64,000 bases of DNA from Malus domestica (Eukaryota > Streptophyta > Magnoliopsida > Rosales > Rosaceae): positions 32,356,001 through 32,420,000 of the forward strand of contig NC_091667.1 in assembly GCF_042453785.1 (NCBI RefSeq). Reading direction: 5' to 3'. Below are positions 48,268-59,288 of this stretch, one piece after another. The translations under genes and the position numbers were made by a program. The notes under the pieces are model-generated. The model was not told the DNA's origin. It saw nothing but the letters and a program-made list of their open reading frames with translations, and ran no database searches. Position 1 is the first letter of the stretch; the number at the start of each line of letters is the position of its first letter.

Positions 48268-49508
48268 TCAACCAGAAATTCCCGTAAGAGGATCCGGAGA
48301 AGATTGGGCAGGGTACACTACATTATCATACAGTAGTCCAGCAACTGCCCCACCAATCAGAGGCCCCACCCAGTAAACCGCCTGGTTCCTGAAACTGCCG
48401 GCAACGACTGCCGACCCGAATGCACAAGCCGGGTTCATGGACCCACCGGAGAACGGCCCAGTTGCTAAAACATTGGCTCCTGCCATGAACCCAACTGCCA
48501 GGGGTCCAATGCCCCCAAGTGCACCATTCCTTGGGTCACCGGCGGCATAAACAGTGTACACCAGCCCAAATGTCAGCACGCCCTCCAAAACCGACGCCCC
48601 GAAACCCGTCATCTCTTCCGTGATTCCGTACGTCGGAACATGCTGCGCAATCCCAAGAAAAAGTTTGTCGAATTTTCGACGTGAGACTTTACATTATAAA
48701 CAAAGTAGGGTGCGGGATTAGGGTTAGTTAGTATCGGTTCAGGTTAAACTATTTTATAAAAAGTACGATATTCATTGAAAATAGTTACGTGGAGAAAAGG
48801 GTTTTGACCTGTCCCACAATAGTGACTCTCAAGAGAAGGCAAGCCATGACAGAGGCCACCATCTGGGAAATCCAGTAGCAGATGGCATTGGGGACGCTAA
48901 TGTGTCCTCCGACCGCCATGCCGAAGGTGACAGCCGGGTTGATGTGGCCGCCGGAGATGTTGGCCGCAATGTACACTGCCGAGGACAATGCGAAGGTGTT
49001 GGCGACGGCAACCATCACCAGACTAGCTGGGTCTGATGCTGCATCCGGCATCAACTTCCCTGCCACGTTACAACAAAACCAAAGAGTTAAAGTGACTACA
49101 ATTATATATGTTGGGAAATTATGTGACATGTAACTTCTGTAACTGATTATTTCATGCTTCTGTTAATGCTTCTTAAACCCAACAAACACATGAAATTAAA
49201 TTTCGTTTTCAAAACTGACATTACGCTTAAACTAGAACAAAAACTTAAATTTAATTTAACGATTTTGTTCCTTTCTCACATGTCGCGTGGGATGCGTGAG
49301 AAAGGAATGTATACGTTTCGGGACAGGAAAGTATTTCCGCTGGCATGCAAAGTGAAAACTAATGAAAGAAAGACTCACTTGACGACATCATGGAGCCAAC
49401 AACAGCGAACACAAAGAAGAAGGTTGAGATGAACTCTGCAAGATAAGATCGGAGGGCGTTGGGAGTGATAGCTTGCTGGAATCGAGCGGTCAGTGCAATT
49501 CTAGCCAT
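48268..49508 (-). CDS. TIP5-1: Tonoplast intrinsic protein TIP5;1-type aquaporin
   Basis: Major intrinsic protein. The Arabidopsis TIP5;1 channel passes water and urea and is mainly a pollen protein, but location and substrate here are inferred. Three exons on the minus strand (49379-49508, 48809-49059 and 48268-48642) give 756 nt, or 251 residues. Six hydrophobic membrane segments are apparent. Both half-helix motifs are present: NPAVTFG (within SGGHINPAVTFG) and NPACAFG (within GGSMNPACAFG). The selectivity positions look TIP5-like, with Asn rather than His in helix 2 (VANTFALSS) and Cys after the second NPA. The start ATG gives MARIALTARFQQ before the conserved NALRSYLAEFISTFFFV. The frame is open further upstream, but that extension is not family-like. 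The C-terminal tail PDPLTGISG is also found in the duplicated fragment at 47205-47256. Confidence 0.93.
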
Positions 49509-50555
49509 TGATCCAAATAACATGAAAAAATCAAACCACAACGTTGAAGAACGAATGAATCTCAAGGTAATTTTCGAGGAGAGTTTGTTGTAAATGAGAG
49601 TGAAAAAACAGTAGGGAAATCGAGCAGTTAATGCAACATTTGTTCTGCGTAGGAGTTACTTATATATTTGAGCAAGTGAAAAACGGCGACGTTTTGGTGA
49701 AGGGTTGTGAAGGTTGACGGAGTTTCGTAAAATGGTTAACCGCCAAGCCACACGGCCATGCACACGTTGGCATGATTGGGAGGACATGGGTGATTGGCGG
49801 TTTATAATTATACCGGTCTATGAATTTTTCTTTATTAATGTAGTTCCAACGGGTGGAGACGATGGGGTCGGTCTATGAATTTTTCTTCTTTTTACTACAC
49901 TTCGCTTAAAGGTTTGAAGGTGGATAGTGCAGCAAGTTGTTCGTAAGGGCTAACTTGATTTTCTTTCCCGGTGATTCCAGATAAGGGAACCCAAGGAGAG
50001 TCGCCGACTCCAACTACTGTTCATGTACGATCCATACTAGATATGACTAACTGCCCCTCCTACCTCCTTTATGTTCATGGCAACCCATCTTTGTCTTAAT
50101 AGAGCCTTTTTAAGTGGCATGTTTCGGTCCTCTTCCCCAATTGCAAGAGTGGAACTCAACCAACTTGAGCTATATCCCCTCGAGCCAAGTGTATTAATTC
50201 TTTTCCTTGGCGCAGCTGAGCCATTATGGAAATCTTATAATTACGTAGACGGAAGTTTGTTGTAGTGGGTTAATGGGAGCCGTAGAATTTAAAAGGAGTG
50301 ATCAGCTGGATGCTCGGTCCATCGGCTATAACTGCGAGATCCGAAGAGAATCTCGATTCAATCTCATGATGAAAGTTCGTTGTATTGTCCAGTCATAAAA
50401 TGTGACAAAGAACCCAAATATATCAAGGAAATTAAAAACATTAATCTCATTGCACTTTCACTTTCAACTTGATCAAGAATATTTACAAAAACAAAACATA
50501 AATAAAATAATAAATAAAAAAAACCAAAATAACGCTGTAAATCTAACTCAAGATC
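49509..50555. other. Upstream region of the TIP5;1 gene
   Basis: Presumed promoter of the minus-strand aquaporin, then degraded repeat-like sequence (about 49830-50400) with short low-quality frames. TCTATGAATTTTTCTT occurs twice (about 49818 and 49873). No gene is supported. Confidence 0.5.
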
Positions 50556-50876
50556 TTAAAATTTGAGGCAGCAAATAATCTTCAAGAACTCCAAACAACC
50601 AGCAAACGACGCATGTCTCTTTGTTTCAGCGCTACATATTACTTCCCTCCTCATGTCCTGCTCCAGATCATCTTCTTTGTACATAAAATCCCCCACGTAG
50701 TCTTCACCATAAAGGACATCTTCCGCCCCAGTCTCCGCAGCCGCGTCACCGGATTCTGTAGAAGCAGCAGGGGTAGTCAATGGCAACGTAGAAAGTTCAG
50801 AACAAGGTGGTGGGTTCTCCGCCACGTGCTTTTGCTCGGCGTACCCACCGCCACGGTGAGAAAATTCTCTGGCTAT
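50556..50876 (-). pseudogene. Unrecognised acidic ORF, copy A (start codon not conserved)
   Basis: Frame of about 106 codons. After AREFSHRGGGYAEQKH come a Pro/Ser/Thr-rich stretch (ENPPPCSELSTLP), an Ala-rich stretch, an acidic block (GEDYVGDFMYKEDDLEQDM) and a Cys-containing tail. I do not recognise the family. Copy B at 57713-58057 begins ATGGCC where this copy has ATAGCC (50874-50876), and the first upstream ATG is out of frame. Copy A therefore lacks the expected start but has the longer and probably original C-terminus. The tandem duplication begins inside this frame at about 50687. It could be a decayed gene or the last exon of a longer one. Confidence 0.4.
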
Positions 50877-51268
50877 CGAAGAAACGAGAAAACATAGGTT
50901 CCTGTGGGGATTTAATATACTAAAGAGTCCAGATATATAGTTTTTTTTTTTTTTCCTAATCCTGTTAGAACTTGGCTACTAAAATGAAATTAGTCTTTTA
51001 TGTTTATACTTGTTGTTTGGCAATTGCCAGCTAAAAGAGAGATTAATCTAACGCGGCAAATTAAACACACTTATAATTAGAATTAATTAATACGTGATTA
51101 TCCACTTTGTTATGAATCATATGCCATGTTCTTTTTCAGTAGAGATTTTGATACCAAATTACCATTAGAGATAAAAATCCAAAAAAATATGACCTAATTA
51201 TTATGTGGAAGATGGAGAAACACATGGAACGTTGTCAACTTAATTAGGGTAGTGCTATCCATACACCT

Positions 51269-53664
51269 TCACATGCCTGATCTTGATATCCTCCAAACAC
51301 TAGGGTAGGCACGTGCTGGCCGACACCCGAATGTGACAAAACCATACTAATATGCATGAGAACAATGAATAAAAATAAAACTTATAGACATTTAAATATA
51401 ATTAAAAATGCAAATGAGGAACGTGTTCAAAGTATACAACTAAACCAAGACACTAGAAATGAAATAATTTAAAATTGAATGAGCAAAGGGATGAGTCCTA
51501 CACCGAGAAAACTCGAATATGCCGATGCAGGAATACCTTGACACCGGAATTGTACGCCTCGATTCTAAGTCATGAGGGGACGCAAAACAAAACATGAGTG
51601 GACCAAGTTGATATACAAGTAGTACTAAAACAGTTAATCACAAAGTACTAACCCTCAAAGTTTATGAAAACTCAATAGCGTAGTAAGTAATAGGTTTTCC
51701 GAAACCCCTAGCATGCCATAAAACCTTTCATAAAACATATATTATATAGAGTGTGCTAAATAGTGGTATCAATATCGCCCAAAGGCAGTATCATTCGCCC
51801 GTAGGCAGGACATTCACACGTAGGCAGATCATTCACCCGTAGGTAGGATCTTCCGCCCGTAAGCACTACATCTCATGGCCGAAGCCAATAAAATATCTTC
51901 CAACCGAAGCCATCTACCAACGCTCGGTCTTAGCCATAAATAAGTATCTTTCTGCCAAAGCCATCTACAAATGCCCGGTCGTAGCCAGTATAAGTATCAT
52001 TCATCCATAGGCTCCTACATCACCCACCCGAAGGCAATATAAATATCATTCGCCTGTAGGGTCCTACAACACCCACCCGAAGGCAATATATAATATCTTT
52101 GTCCGTACGCAGAACAGTGACCACTAGATAAGCACAAAAATCATTGAATATAATATTTCCAATATATATCTCAACAGAGCTCAGTAGCTCAAATACCATA
52201 TAATAAAACATCTTCATAGTATATAGTCATCAATCATATATACTACAAAGAATGTAAAATCGATAAAGCATGGAATTCCAAAATATTCTCAGTAAAGCAT
52301 GATATCTCATAAAGTGTAAATCTAATTTACTCAAAAAACATAACCATTAAATCATGTTTTTCATGTATGCATTTCTAGTAGTAAAATATGCATTTTAGAA
52401 GGGGTCTACTCATAGATACTTCACTGTCGAAGAGCCATGCAAACTAGTGAAGACTGAAATGCCCCAAACAATTGCACCTAAGCACATAAAGGGTCCAATT
52501 AATAAAACTCTACTCAAACAATTGAATTTGGGAAAACGGACATTGGAAACGGATTCAGGACGTCGAAAAACATAAAGGGGAACCTCGGGTACCCCCACGC
52601 GTCGTCGCAAGGTGGCGGCCCCGACGGCCACGCTCCAAGATGGGTCGTCGGAAACTTGGCCGAAAAAGTCATTGGCGCTGTTGTGGACAGCAAAGCACAG
52701 TACCTCCGGTGGAGGCGCATGTGCTCCACGCGCTGGCCAGGACAAACGCTCACTCGCGCCCACGCGAGGCTAAGGGTCTGGGATCCAACTGGGTTTGGGC
52801 CTGATCCGGGTCGGGTCTAGTTATGGGTTATGGGTTCTCTGGGTTAGGCCTCACGATTGGGCTGGATTCAAATGGTTTGGGCCTGGGTTGAACCGAGGCA
52901 ACTGGGCCTGGCCAGGGGTTTCCATGGCCCAAGGGCCTAGGTTTGGGTTCATAGCTTAAAGGGTTGGGCTTCGGGTTATAAAGTTTAGGGTTTGGGCCGA
53001 AGTCCATGGCCCAAAAACTTGGGCCGGTTTAGTTGGGTCTAAGTTTGACCCATTTTCAGGTCGGGTTGGCCAAACTCGACGGAGAAGGAAGCTGGAGCTT
53101 CCCGAGCTCCGTTCAACTCCGATTATCCACCCTAGGACTCGATCCACCCACCAAAATGAAGTTTAAAGAACGTAGATTAGGATTTTAGTTTTTGTTTCCC
53201 AAGTAGTGGCAGGGGTTGGCTGAAAATCGACTCGAAGCCGTTAGGACTTGCCGGGTTCTCCAAGCTCTTGCACCGGTTTCCATGGTGCTACCCTCTTGAT
53301 CTCGGGTTCGAAGGTTGGTGTCTGGGTCTTGGGTTCGAAGGTTGGTGTCTGGGTCTTGGGTTCGAAGGTTGGTGTGTGTGGGTCGTCGGAGAGGGGAGAG
53401 CACAAAGAGAGAGAGCTCGGGGGAGAAAGGTCCGAGAGTGAGACAGGGTTAGGAGTTTCAGAGAGAGGGAGAGAGTAGGGAGAGAGTGGGGAGAGAATGA
53501 GAGGTGAAGAGAGATTGGGGCTGGGGGAACAAACCCAAAAGCAGTGGGCCCCCTTAGGCGCACATAATAAGACCCAAAAGCAACAAATTAAAATATCTAG
53601 CCCAAACAAGGTGAACTTACCAAAATATCATTCCGTTCCGTAAATTCATAGACGGGTTGTTACA
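51269..53664. mobile_element. LTR-retrotransposon fossil, probably a solo LTR
   Basis: A 2.4-kb insertion into the MITE-like element of unit A, flanked by the 5-bp direct repeat CACCT (51264-51268 and 53665-53669). The matching site in unit B (about 58590) is empty. The right end TTGTTACA is LTR-like. No gag, protease, reverse transcriptase or integrase is visible, so a solo long terminal repeat of a long-LTR (possibly Gypsy-type) element is most likely. It is broken and non-coding. It contains imperfect repeats of a GTAGGCAG/CGAAGGCAATAT theme (51780-52120) and three 27-bp units of a GGTTCGAAGGTTGGTGT theme (53303-53380). It is younger than the segmental duplication. Confidence 0.7.
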
Positions 53665-53869
53665 CACCTATTTTTACTTTTCATACACCTCAAATTTCGG
53701 CCATCGGATCAATGAATTTAAGAAGATCAATTGCAAAAAATTAACAAGAATGTGAAAAGATAAAAATGGGTGTGAATAGCACTATCCTTTAATTTTTGCC
53801 GAAATAAAAGCAAGAATCAATAATAATTTATTTATTCAAAGAAATCAATCATATAATTTAAGGAAAATT

Positions 53870-54031
53870 GTCACTAGTGCTACGGTCTAGTGGTATTTCT
53901 CTTCACTAATTAGTGAGAGGTCTTAGGTTCAACTCTCGCCAAAGGCGAATTTTGAACCAATTTATTAGCCCATTGTGAGGCTAAGCCCACCTCCTCCTCT
54001 TAGTGTAGTAAATATCGATTGTTCAAAAAAA
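53870..54031 (+). mobile_element. tRNA-derived SINE with 7-bp target-site duplication
   Basis: The 162-bp insertion is flanked by GAAAATT on both sides (53863-53869 and 54032-54038). The empty site in unit B (about 58773) has a single GAAAATT. The head carries an A-box-like TCTAGTGGTA and a B-box-like GGTTCAACTCTCGCC about 30 bp later, and the 3' end is A-rich (TTCAAAAAAA). It is a different family from the Au-like SINEs in this window. A diverged minus-strand relative lies at 872-1000. Confidence 0.85.
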
Positions 54032-54489
54032 GAAAATTAGCAATGCCTTGTAAATTTAGTGCCTCCTGATTTGCCTTATCTATGTTCAATTGGGTTGTGA
54101 CCCTCTTAATTTTTAAAAACGTATCAATTTGCTTTCATCGTCAATTTTCCCATCAAATCAGGGGTTAATGTTAGTTCATTCAAGAGGTTATTGCTGATCT
54201 CTTCTTCGAGCTTGCTCCGCTCAAGACAAACTTACGTACAATGAGAACAACTACGGTGATATCTCAAAGTAATCATGCACAAACGCGTGTTTTAAGTGCA
54301 ATGCATGATTGATTTGACATACAATTGCGTAAAGTCCTTCGCATGACCCTCACATCATTTGAAAAAAAAAATTAAATAGAAAGGAAATAAAAGGGAAAGC
54401 CTTCCATCGCCTGCATATCGAAGCCACAAACTTTTTAAATTAACGTCTCCAAGCCAATCCTCACTACAAGTCTGCAATGGAAAAAAATA

Positions 54490-55286
54490 GGGCGCGTTTA
54501 CTAATCCGTAATCAAATTGAGAGGAATTGGATTGAGGAGGAATTGAAATGAGGTGGAATCAGAATTAGATTCTTGTTGAAGTTGTTTACTAAAACTGTCT
54601 GGAATCGGAGTAGAAATGATGTTGAGTCCATATAAGTTGTTTACTAATTCACTTCAATCGGAATGAAAACTAGGTTGATTACTATATTACCCTTACATGA
54701 ATAAATAATTTTCATACTAATTAATTAAATTAAATTCTTAATTAAATTTATATAATAAAATTCATTTATATAAAAATATATAAATAGGTTTTATTTATTT
54801 ATTAAAAGATGGCAAGAATAATATTGAGTCCATAAAAGTTGTTTACTAATCCACTTCAATCGGAATGAAAACTAAGTTGATTATTAAATTACCCTTACAT
54901 AAATAAATTATTTTCATACTAATTAATTAAATTAAATTCTTAATTAAATTTATATAATAAAATTCATCTATATAAAAATATATAAATAGATTTTATTTAT
55001 TTATTAAAATATGGCATAATGAATGTCAAATGAAGGGTAATATTGAGATTATAAGAAACAAGTGAGTGCATCATTGGTAGAAAAAATCCATTCCAGATTC
55101 CTCAAGTCTCAAGGAATTGAAATACCTCCGTCATGTAGGGAGTCTAATTCCTCCAAAATTAGGAGTTGGATTCCTTAATGCGCGTGGACCCCACATGTAT
55201 TTTGATTACCCAAGATTACTTAAACAAAGGTGTATCCCGTAATCGGAATCCAATTCCGTAAATTGATTCCGATTACAGCTACGTGC
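54490..55286. mobile_element. Non-autonomous DNA transposon with internal 202-bp tandem duplication
   Basis: Insertion of about 0.8 kb in unit A, absent from unit B between ATGGAAAA and CTATATATAGACTGAGG (about 59155-59175). The ends are imperfectly inverted (TAATCCGTAATCAAATTG and, from the other side, TAATCGGAATCAATTTACG). Two copies of a block of about 200 bp start TTGAGTCCATA at 54622 and 54824, and their AT-rich parts are nearly identical. There is no transposase frame. Confidence 0.7.
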
Positions 55287-55406
55287 TATATATATAGACT
55301 GAGGTTTATATAGATCAATATTAAGCAACTGTATAGGCGACGTCCCGTGTATGCGGCGATAGCTCACACACATAAAATCCTAGTGAAATGATGCTTTGCT
55401 TAGATC

Positions 55407-57525
55407 CTACAACGCCTGCATCTGGAGATCGGTGTGGCCACTATTGTTGGTAGAGGATGGTGAAGCAGAGTCCTGGTTGTCGTCAGCAGACTTCATCTCT
55501 TGAACTTGAGGTGGGTTGACGACGGTCATTGGCATCACAGAATTGTCCGAGAGGCGTCCCTTCATCTCCCTGTGCTCTTGGCACAAGGCGCACCAGTGCA
55601 AGCAGGAGTGTGTCAAGCATGGGTGACACGGTGAGTTCTGCAGTCAACAACGCAATTCAGCATTTAGCAGCTTCAGCAGCATACAGATAACAAAAAATTA
55701 CCTGTAGATGATACTTCTTCTGCAAGGCTTGCCGGACAAGACCTGCAAATACCACACGCATCCACCAAGAACATAACAGACCCTCGCAAATAGTAATTGA
55801 AATCCATGGGTCAACACCATGGAAGATTGCAGTTAATGCTGCCAGAGCCAAACCACCTTCAATACAAACACAAGCAGCATGAGAAATGCATGGTCTGTGC
55901 CAAGGGGTCTCATTGCTTACGCTTTGGCTCATAACATTGCGCCCAAACAGAACACATGGACAAAATAACCCTGTCAAGCCTGAAGAGGTAACAAAAGGCA
56001 CGGGCACGGTGTTATCAGTAGACTGTGTTTTTATATTGCAGAAAACGAATCACTGGAACTAGAGTCTAGATACACCGTAGCAAGGGCAAAGACGTTCATG
56101 CTTATCAATCACAAGACTATGGTCAATCAATTGGATGGGCAGAAACATCTTACTTGATAAAATCAGAGGCGGCATTCAATGAAGAGAGCAATGCTAGAGT
56201 TAAATTTCAAATTTTAAAAAGCAAGCATGAAAGCTTGTTCTGAGCATTCCATATTCCAGTGACAAACTCCGAGAGACGCAAAATCACCCAGAAAAATCGA
56301 AAGGAAGAAGGTATCTTATCAAATATAGACATAAGCCTCATAGAATTAACACATGCATTGCTAGAGTTGCATATATGTGAGAAAAACCCTAAAGTGAGGG
56401 CTTTGGGCTTTGTTTATGAGGCAAGCTCAGCGGGACTCCAAATCCCCCGAAAAAAAAAGTATCTAACTTAATGGAAACCAAAGGTAGTTCCCATAAACTC
56501 AATACCATATCGCTGTACGAGAATCAAAAAGATATTTCCCGTATCAACTTACAACTTTCTCTATCTTCAGCACAGCCAAAAATTCCGGTTGTCCAAGGCT
56601 CATCTCTAGGGGGCAGATAGCTCTCGGGTAAAGGCTGTCCGCATTGGTGACACCTGTGAACATTCGACTGGCCCATAACACACAAGATCAGTTGCCAAAT
56701 CACATCCTCATCCGATCCGACGACTTAAAATTACAATCCTCCAACGGAAACAACGTCACATGTAAAATTCACAAATTCATTACCATCTACCCCAATAAAC
56801 CTACACTACAAATGTAATTTATCAACCACATCCAAGTTGTAGCCAAAACCATGTACTCATTTTTGTTCGAAAGCTACGAAAATCTTAGATCTGAACAATG
56901 CTTTGATGTACCAAAAACGGTTTAATCGTGACTTCAAAAATCTGATTGCCTCTTATTCCAGAAATGGCATTATACAAAAAAAATAAAATAAACTAATGAA
57001 AAGGGCTTGAAAACTTTGAGTTTTAATGATAAGGACAAAATAAAGGGTAAAGTGAATAGTACCATAATTGATTTTTTAGTGTAAAAATGTGGTTTTTCGT
57101 TAAAATAAACAGTACCAGATACTTTTCGCTAAAGTTTCAAAAAAAAAATCCCTGAAAATTCCACAACATAAGAAAAAAATACAAATCAACTAATTTCCTC
57201 AAATCCCAAAGACCTCTAATCAGAAATATATAAAAAAAAGGTAAAATTAAACAATCCAAACCAAATCCCACCAACACAAGTTTGAACCGAAATGCAATTC
57301 ATACAAAATCATACAGGAAAACAAATGGGATATTAGCTGCGGAGCTTTCAGAGCAAACCCATGTCAAATTAATAGATATTTCAGCGAATCCGACTAGAGA
57401 GAGGGAGAGAGAGAAACCTGGGGAACTTCGATGGGCTGATTGAGCTCGCCGGGCTTAATGTCCTCGGCCGGCGCTTGATCCTTCGTCAGCTTCACATACC
57501 GCGAGTGCGCAGTTCCGTCCGCCAT
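55407..57525 (-). CDS. PLAC8 family protein, cell number regulator 6-like, copy A
   Basis: Cys-rich PLAC8-domain protein. Family members affect organ cell number or metal transport at the plasma membrane. Four exons on the minus strand (57418-57525, 56556-56667, 55702-55979 and 55407-55637) give 729 nt, or 242 residues. Visible blocks are RYVKLTKDQAP near the N-terminus, CHQCGQPLPESY, DEPWTTGIFGC, the PLAC8 signature LFCPCVLFGRN, a hydrophobic region (GGLALAALTAIFHG), KKYHLQNSPC, and CLHWCALCQEHREMKGRL. Compared with copy B it has four extra residues after FGRNV (MSQSVSNETPW region), more changes in the hydrophobic segment (DPWISITICEG against DPRTSFLICEG), and CHPC against CDPC in the last exon. 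The frame is intact. It is more diverged from the family consensus than copy B, so it may be the less constrained copy. Confidence 0.87.
56991..57138. mobile_element. MITE-like insertion in intron 1 of CNR6-like copy A
   Basis: Closest relatives in the window are at 7898-8050 and 19569-19709 (shared GACAAAATAAAGGGTAAAG, TTTTTAGTGTAAAAATGTGG and TTTTCG.TAAAGTTTC). The matching intron of copy B (about 60878) lacks it: GCATTATACAAAAAAA runs straight on to ATCCCTGAAAATTCC. Confidence 0.75.
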
Positions 57526-57712
57526 CCGATCTGGTCTAGTCTCTCCGGCACCGCTTTCTCTCTGTTTGGTTGGGGGGAAAACCCGGACTGGCCGAGAGTA
57601 GACTTACGCGGGTCAACTTTTTTTTCTTGTAACTCTTATTTAGGCCCTTCCGATGTAAGACTTTCGTAGCTTTCGAACGCTTATACAGGTCCTGCCGAGA
57701 GTAGACTCTCGC

Positions 57713-58057
57713 TCACTCCGCTTCGGCCTTCAGATTTCTTTGGATTTGCCGACCCGGAAATTTGAGAAAATAATTAAAAAAATTAAAATTTGGACTTTTA
57801 CAGAATATGCCTATATTTAACTTTCTAAGGAAAGGGGGCCGGCGGCAAGGAGAGAGATTGTACATAAAATCCCCCACGTAGTCTTCACCATAAAGGACAT
57901 CTTCCGCCCCAGTCTTCGCCGCCGCGTCGCCGGATTCTGTAGAAGCAGCAGGGGTAGTCGATGGCAACGTAGAAAGTTCAGAACAAGGTGGTGGGTTCTC
58001 CGTCGCGTGCTTTTGCTCGGCGTACCCACCACCACCGTGAGAAAATTCTCTGGCCAT
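57713..58057 (-). CDS. Unrecognised ORF, copy B (C-terminus replaced at duplication breakpoint)
   Basis: From ATG at 58057 the frame reads MAREFSHGGGGYAEQKH, then ENPPPCSELSTLP and GEDYVGDFMY in common with copy A. It then changes at the duplication junction (about 57861) to an unrelated tail (NLSPCRRPPFLRKLN and onward), about 114 codons in all. The start codon is intact here, unlike in copy A. The family is not recognised. The frame is divergently arranged with respect to nothing obvious and lies just upstream of the CNR6-like copy A promoter on the same strand. Probably non-functional, or expressed only as a truncated protein. Confidence 0.35.
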   Translation of the reverse strand: MAREFSHGGGGYAEQKHATENPPPCSELSTLPSTTPAASTESGDAAAKTGAEDVLYGEDYVGDFMYNLSPCRRPPFLRKLNIGIFCKSPNFNFFNYFLKFPGRQIQRNLKAEAE

Positions 58058-58095
58058 CGAAGAAACGAAACACAAAGGTCCCTGTGGGGATTTAA

Positions 58096-58245
58096 TTTGG
58101 ATATGATATCCACAAATCTCTTTTTACTTCTCACACATCCTTTTAATTTTTGGCTGTCGGATCGGATAAAATGAAAAAGATGTAACAGATAGCAATTAAC
58201 AAGGGTGTGAGAAATAAAAAGGATGTGTGGATAGCACACCCCTTT
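58096..58245. mobile_element. MITE-like insertion specific to unit B
   Basis: The left end GGATATGATATCCACAAA and the reverse complement of the right end (GGGGTGTGCTATCCACACA) form imperfect inverted termini. The core contains CTCACACATCC, a GGCTGTCGGATCGGAT block and AGGGTGTGAGAAATAAAAA. Unit A (about 50905) runs uninterrupted from GGGGATTTAAT to the AGTCCAGATATATAG block. Confidence 0.65.
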
Positions 58246-58564
58246 ACTATATAGTCCAGATATATAGTTTTTTTTTTTCCTAAACCTTGTAGAACTTGGC
58301 TACCAAAATGAAATTCTTTTATGTTTATACTACTTGTTTGGCAATTGCCAGCTAAAAGAGAGATTAATCTAACGCGGCAAATTAAACACACTTAATTAGA
58401 ATTAATTAATACGTGATTATCCACTTTGTTACGAATCATATGGCATGTTCTTTTTTAGTAGAGATTTTGATACCAAATTACCATTAGGAGATAAAAATAC
58501 AAAAAAGATGGCCTAATTATTATGTGGAAGAAGGAGAAACACGTAGAAAGTTGCCAATTTAATT

Positions 58565-58705
58565 AGGGTAGTGCTATCTATACGCCAATTTTTATTTTTC
58601 ACATATCTTTCTAATTTGGGCCTTCAAACCAATGATAAATTGCAAAAATTAATAAGGGTGGTATGTAAAAGATAAAAATGGATGTGAATAGCACTATCCT
58701 TTAAT
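58565..58705. mobile_element. MITE-like element shared by both units
   Basis: AGGGTAGTGCTATCTATAC at the left and the reverse complement of the right end (AAAGGATAGTGCTATTCAC) are inverted termini of about 18 bp. Present in both units, so older than the duplication. In unit A (51246-53793) it is split by the LTR insertion. Confidence 0.7.
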
Positions 58706-59288
58706 TATTGCCGAAATAAAAGCAAGAATCAATAATAATTATTTATTCAAAGAAATCAATCATGTAATTAAGGAAAATTAGCGATTGGGTTGTGACCCTC
58801 TTAATTTTAAAACGTATTAATTTGCTTTCATCGTCAATTTCCCCATCAAATCGGGGGTTAATGTTAGTTCATTCAAGAGGTTATTGCTGATCTCTTCTTC
58901 GAGCTTGCTCCGCTCAAGACAAACTTACGTACAATCGGAACAACTACGATGATATCTCAAAACATGCATGAACACGTGTTTTAAGTGCAATGCATGATTG
59001 ATTTGAGATACAATTGTGTCCCCTGTTGCATAAAAGTCCTTCGAAGGACCATCACATCGTTTGAAAAAATTGAATAGAAAGGAAATAAAAGGGAAAGCCT
59101 TTCATCGCTTGCATATTGAAGCCATAAACTTTAAAAATTAACGATCTCTCCAATGGAAAAGAATTAAGACTATATATAGACTGAGGTTTATATAGATTAA
59201 TATTAAGCAACTGTATAGACGACCTCCCGTGTATGCGGCGACAGCTCACACACATAAAACCCTAGTGAAATGATGCTTTGCGTAAATC

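Larger units (their letters stand above)
46413..48320. repeat. Tandem duplication spanning the NOA1 5' end to the TIP5;1 3' end
   Basis: Unit 1 (about 46413-47256) runs from inside NOA1 exon 1 through its upstream region to the TIP 3' end. Unit 2 (about 47257-48320) repeats this. NOA1 bases 46413-46579 align with 47257-47423 at a constant offset of 844 and without indels. TIP-side bases 48150-48300 align with about 47090-47256. Intervening sequence also matches (the AAAAATTGTCGTCGATGAAA and CATTGTGGTTTGCC blocks). Unit 2 holds about 170 extra bases (about 47710-47885). The junction at 47256/47257 has a shared TGGG (CCCA on the other strand), which suggests microhomology-mediated duplication. 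Confidence 0.85.

Noticed and set aside
53303-53380. CRISPR-like regular repeats
   Set aside because: Three direct 27-bp units without spacers, in plant nuclear DNA. This is an ordinary minisatellite within an LTR fossil.
52410-53609. Several 80-120-codon frames within 52410-53609
   Set aside because: They overlap repeats inside the probable solo LTR, show composition bias only and match no protein family I know.
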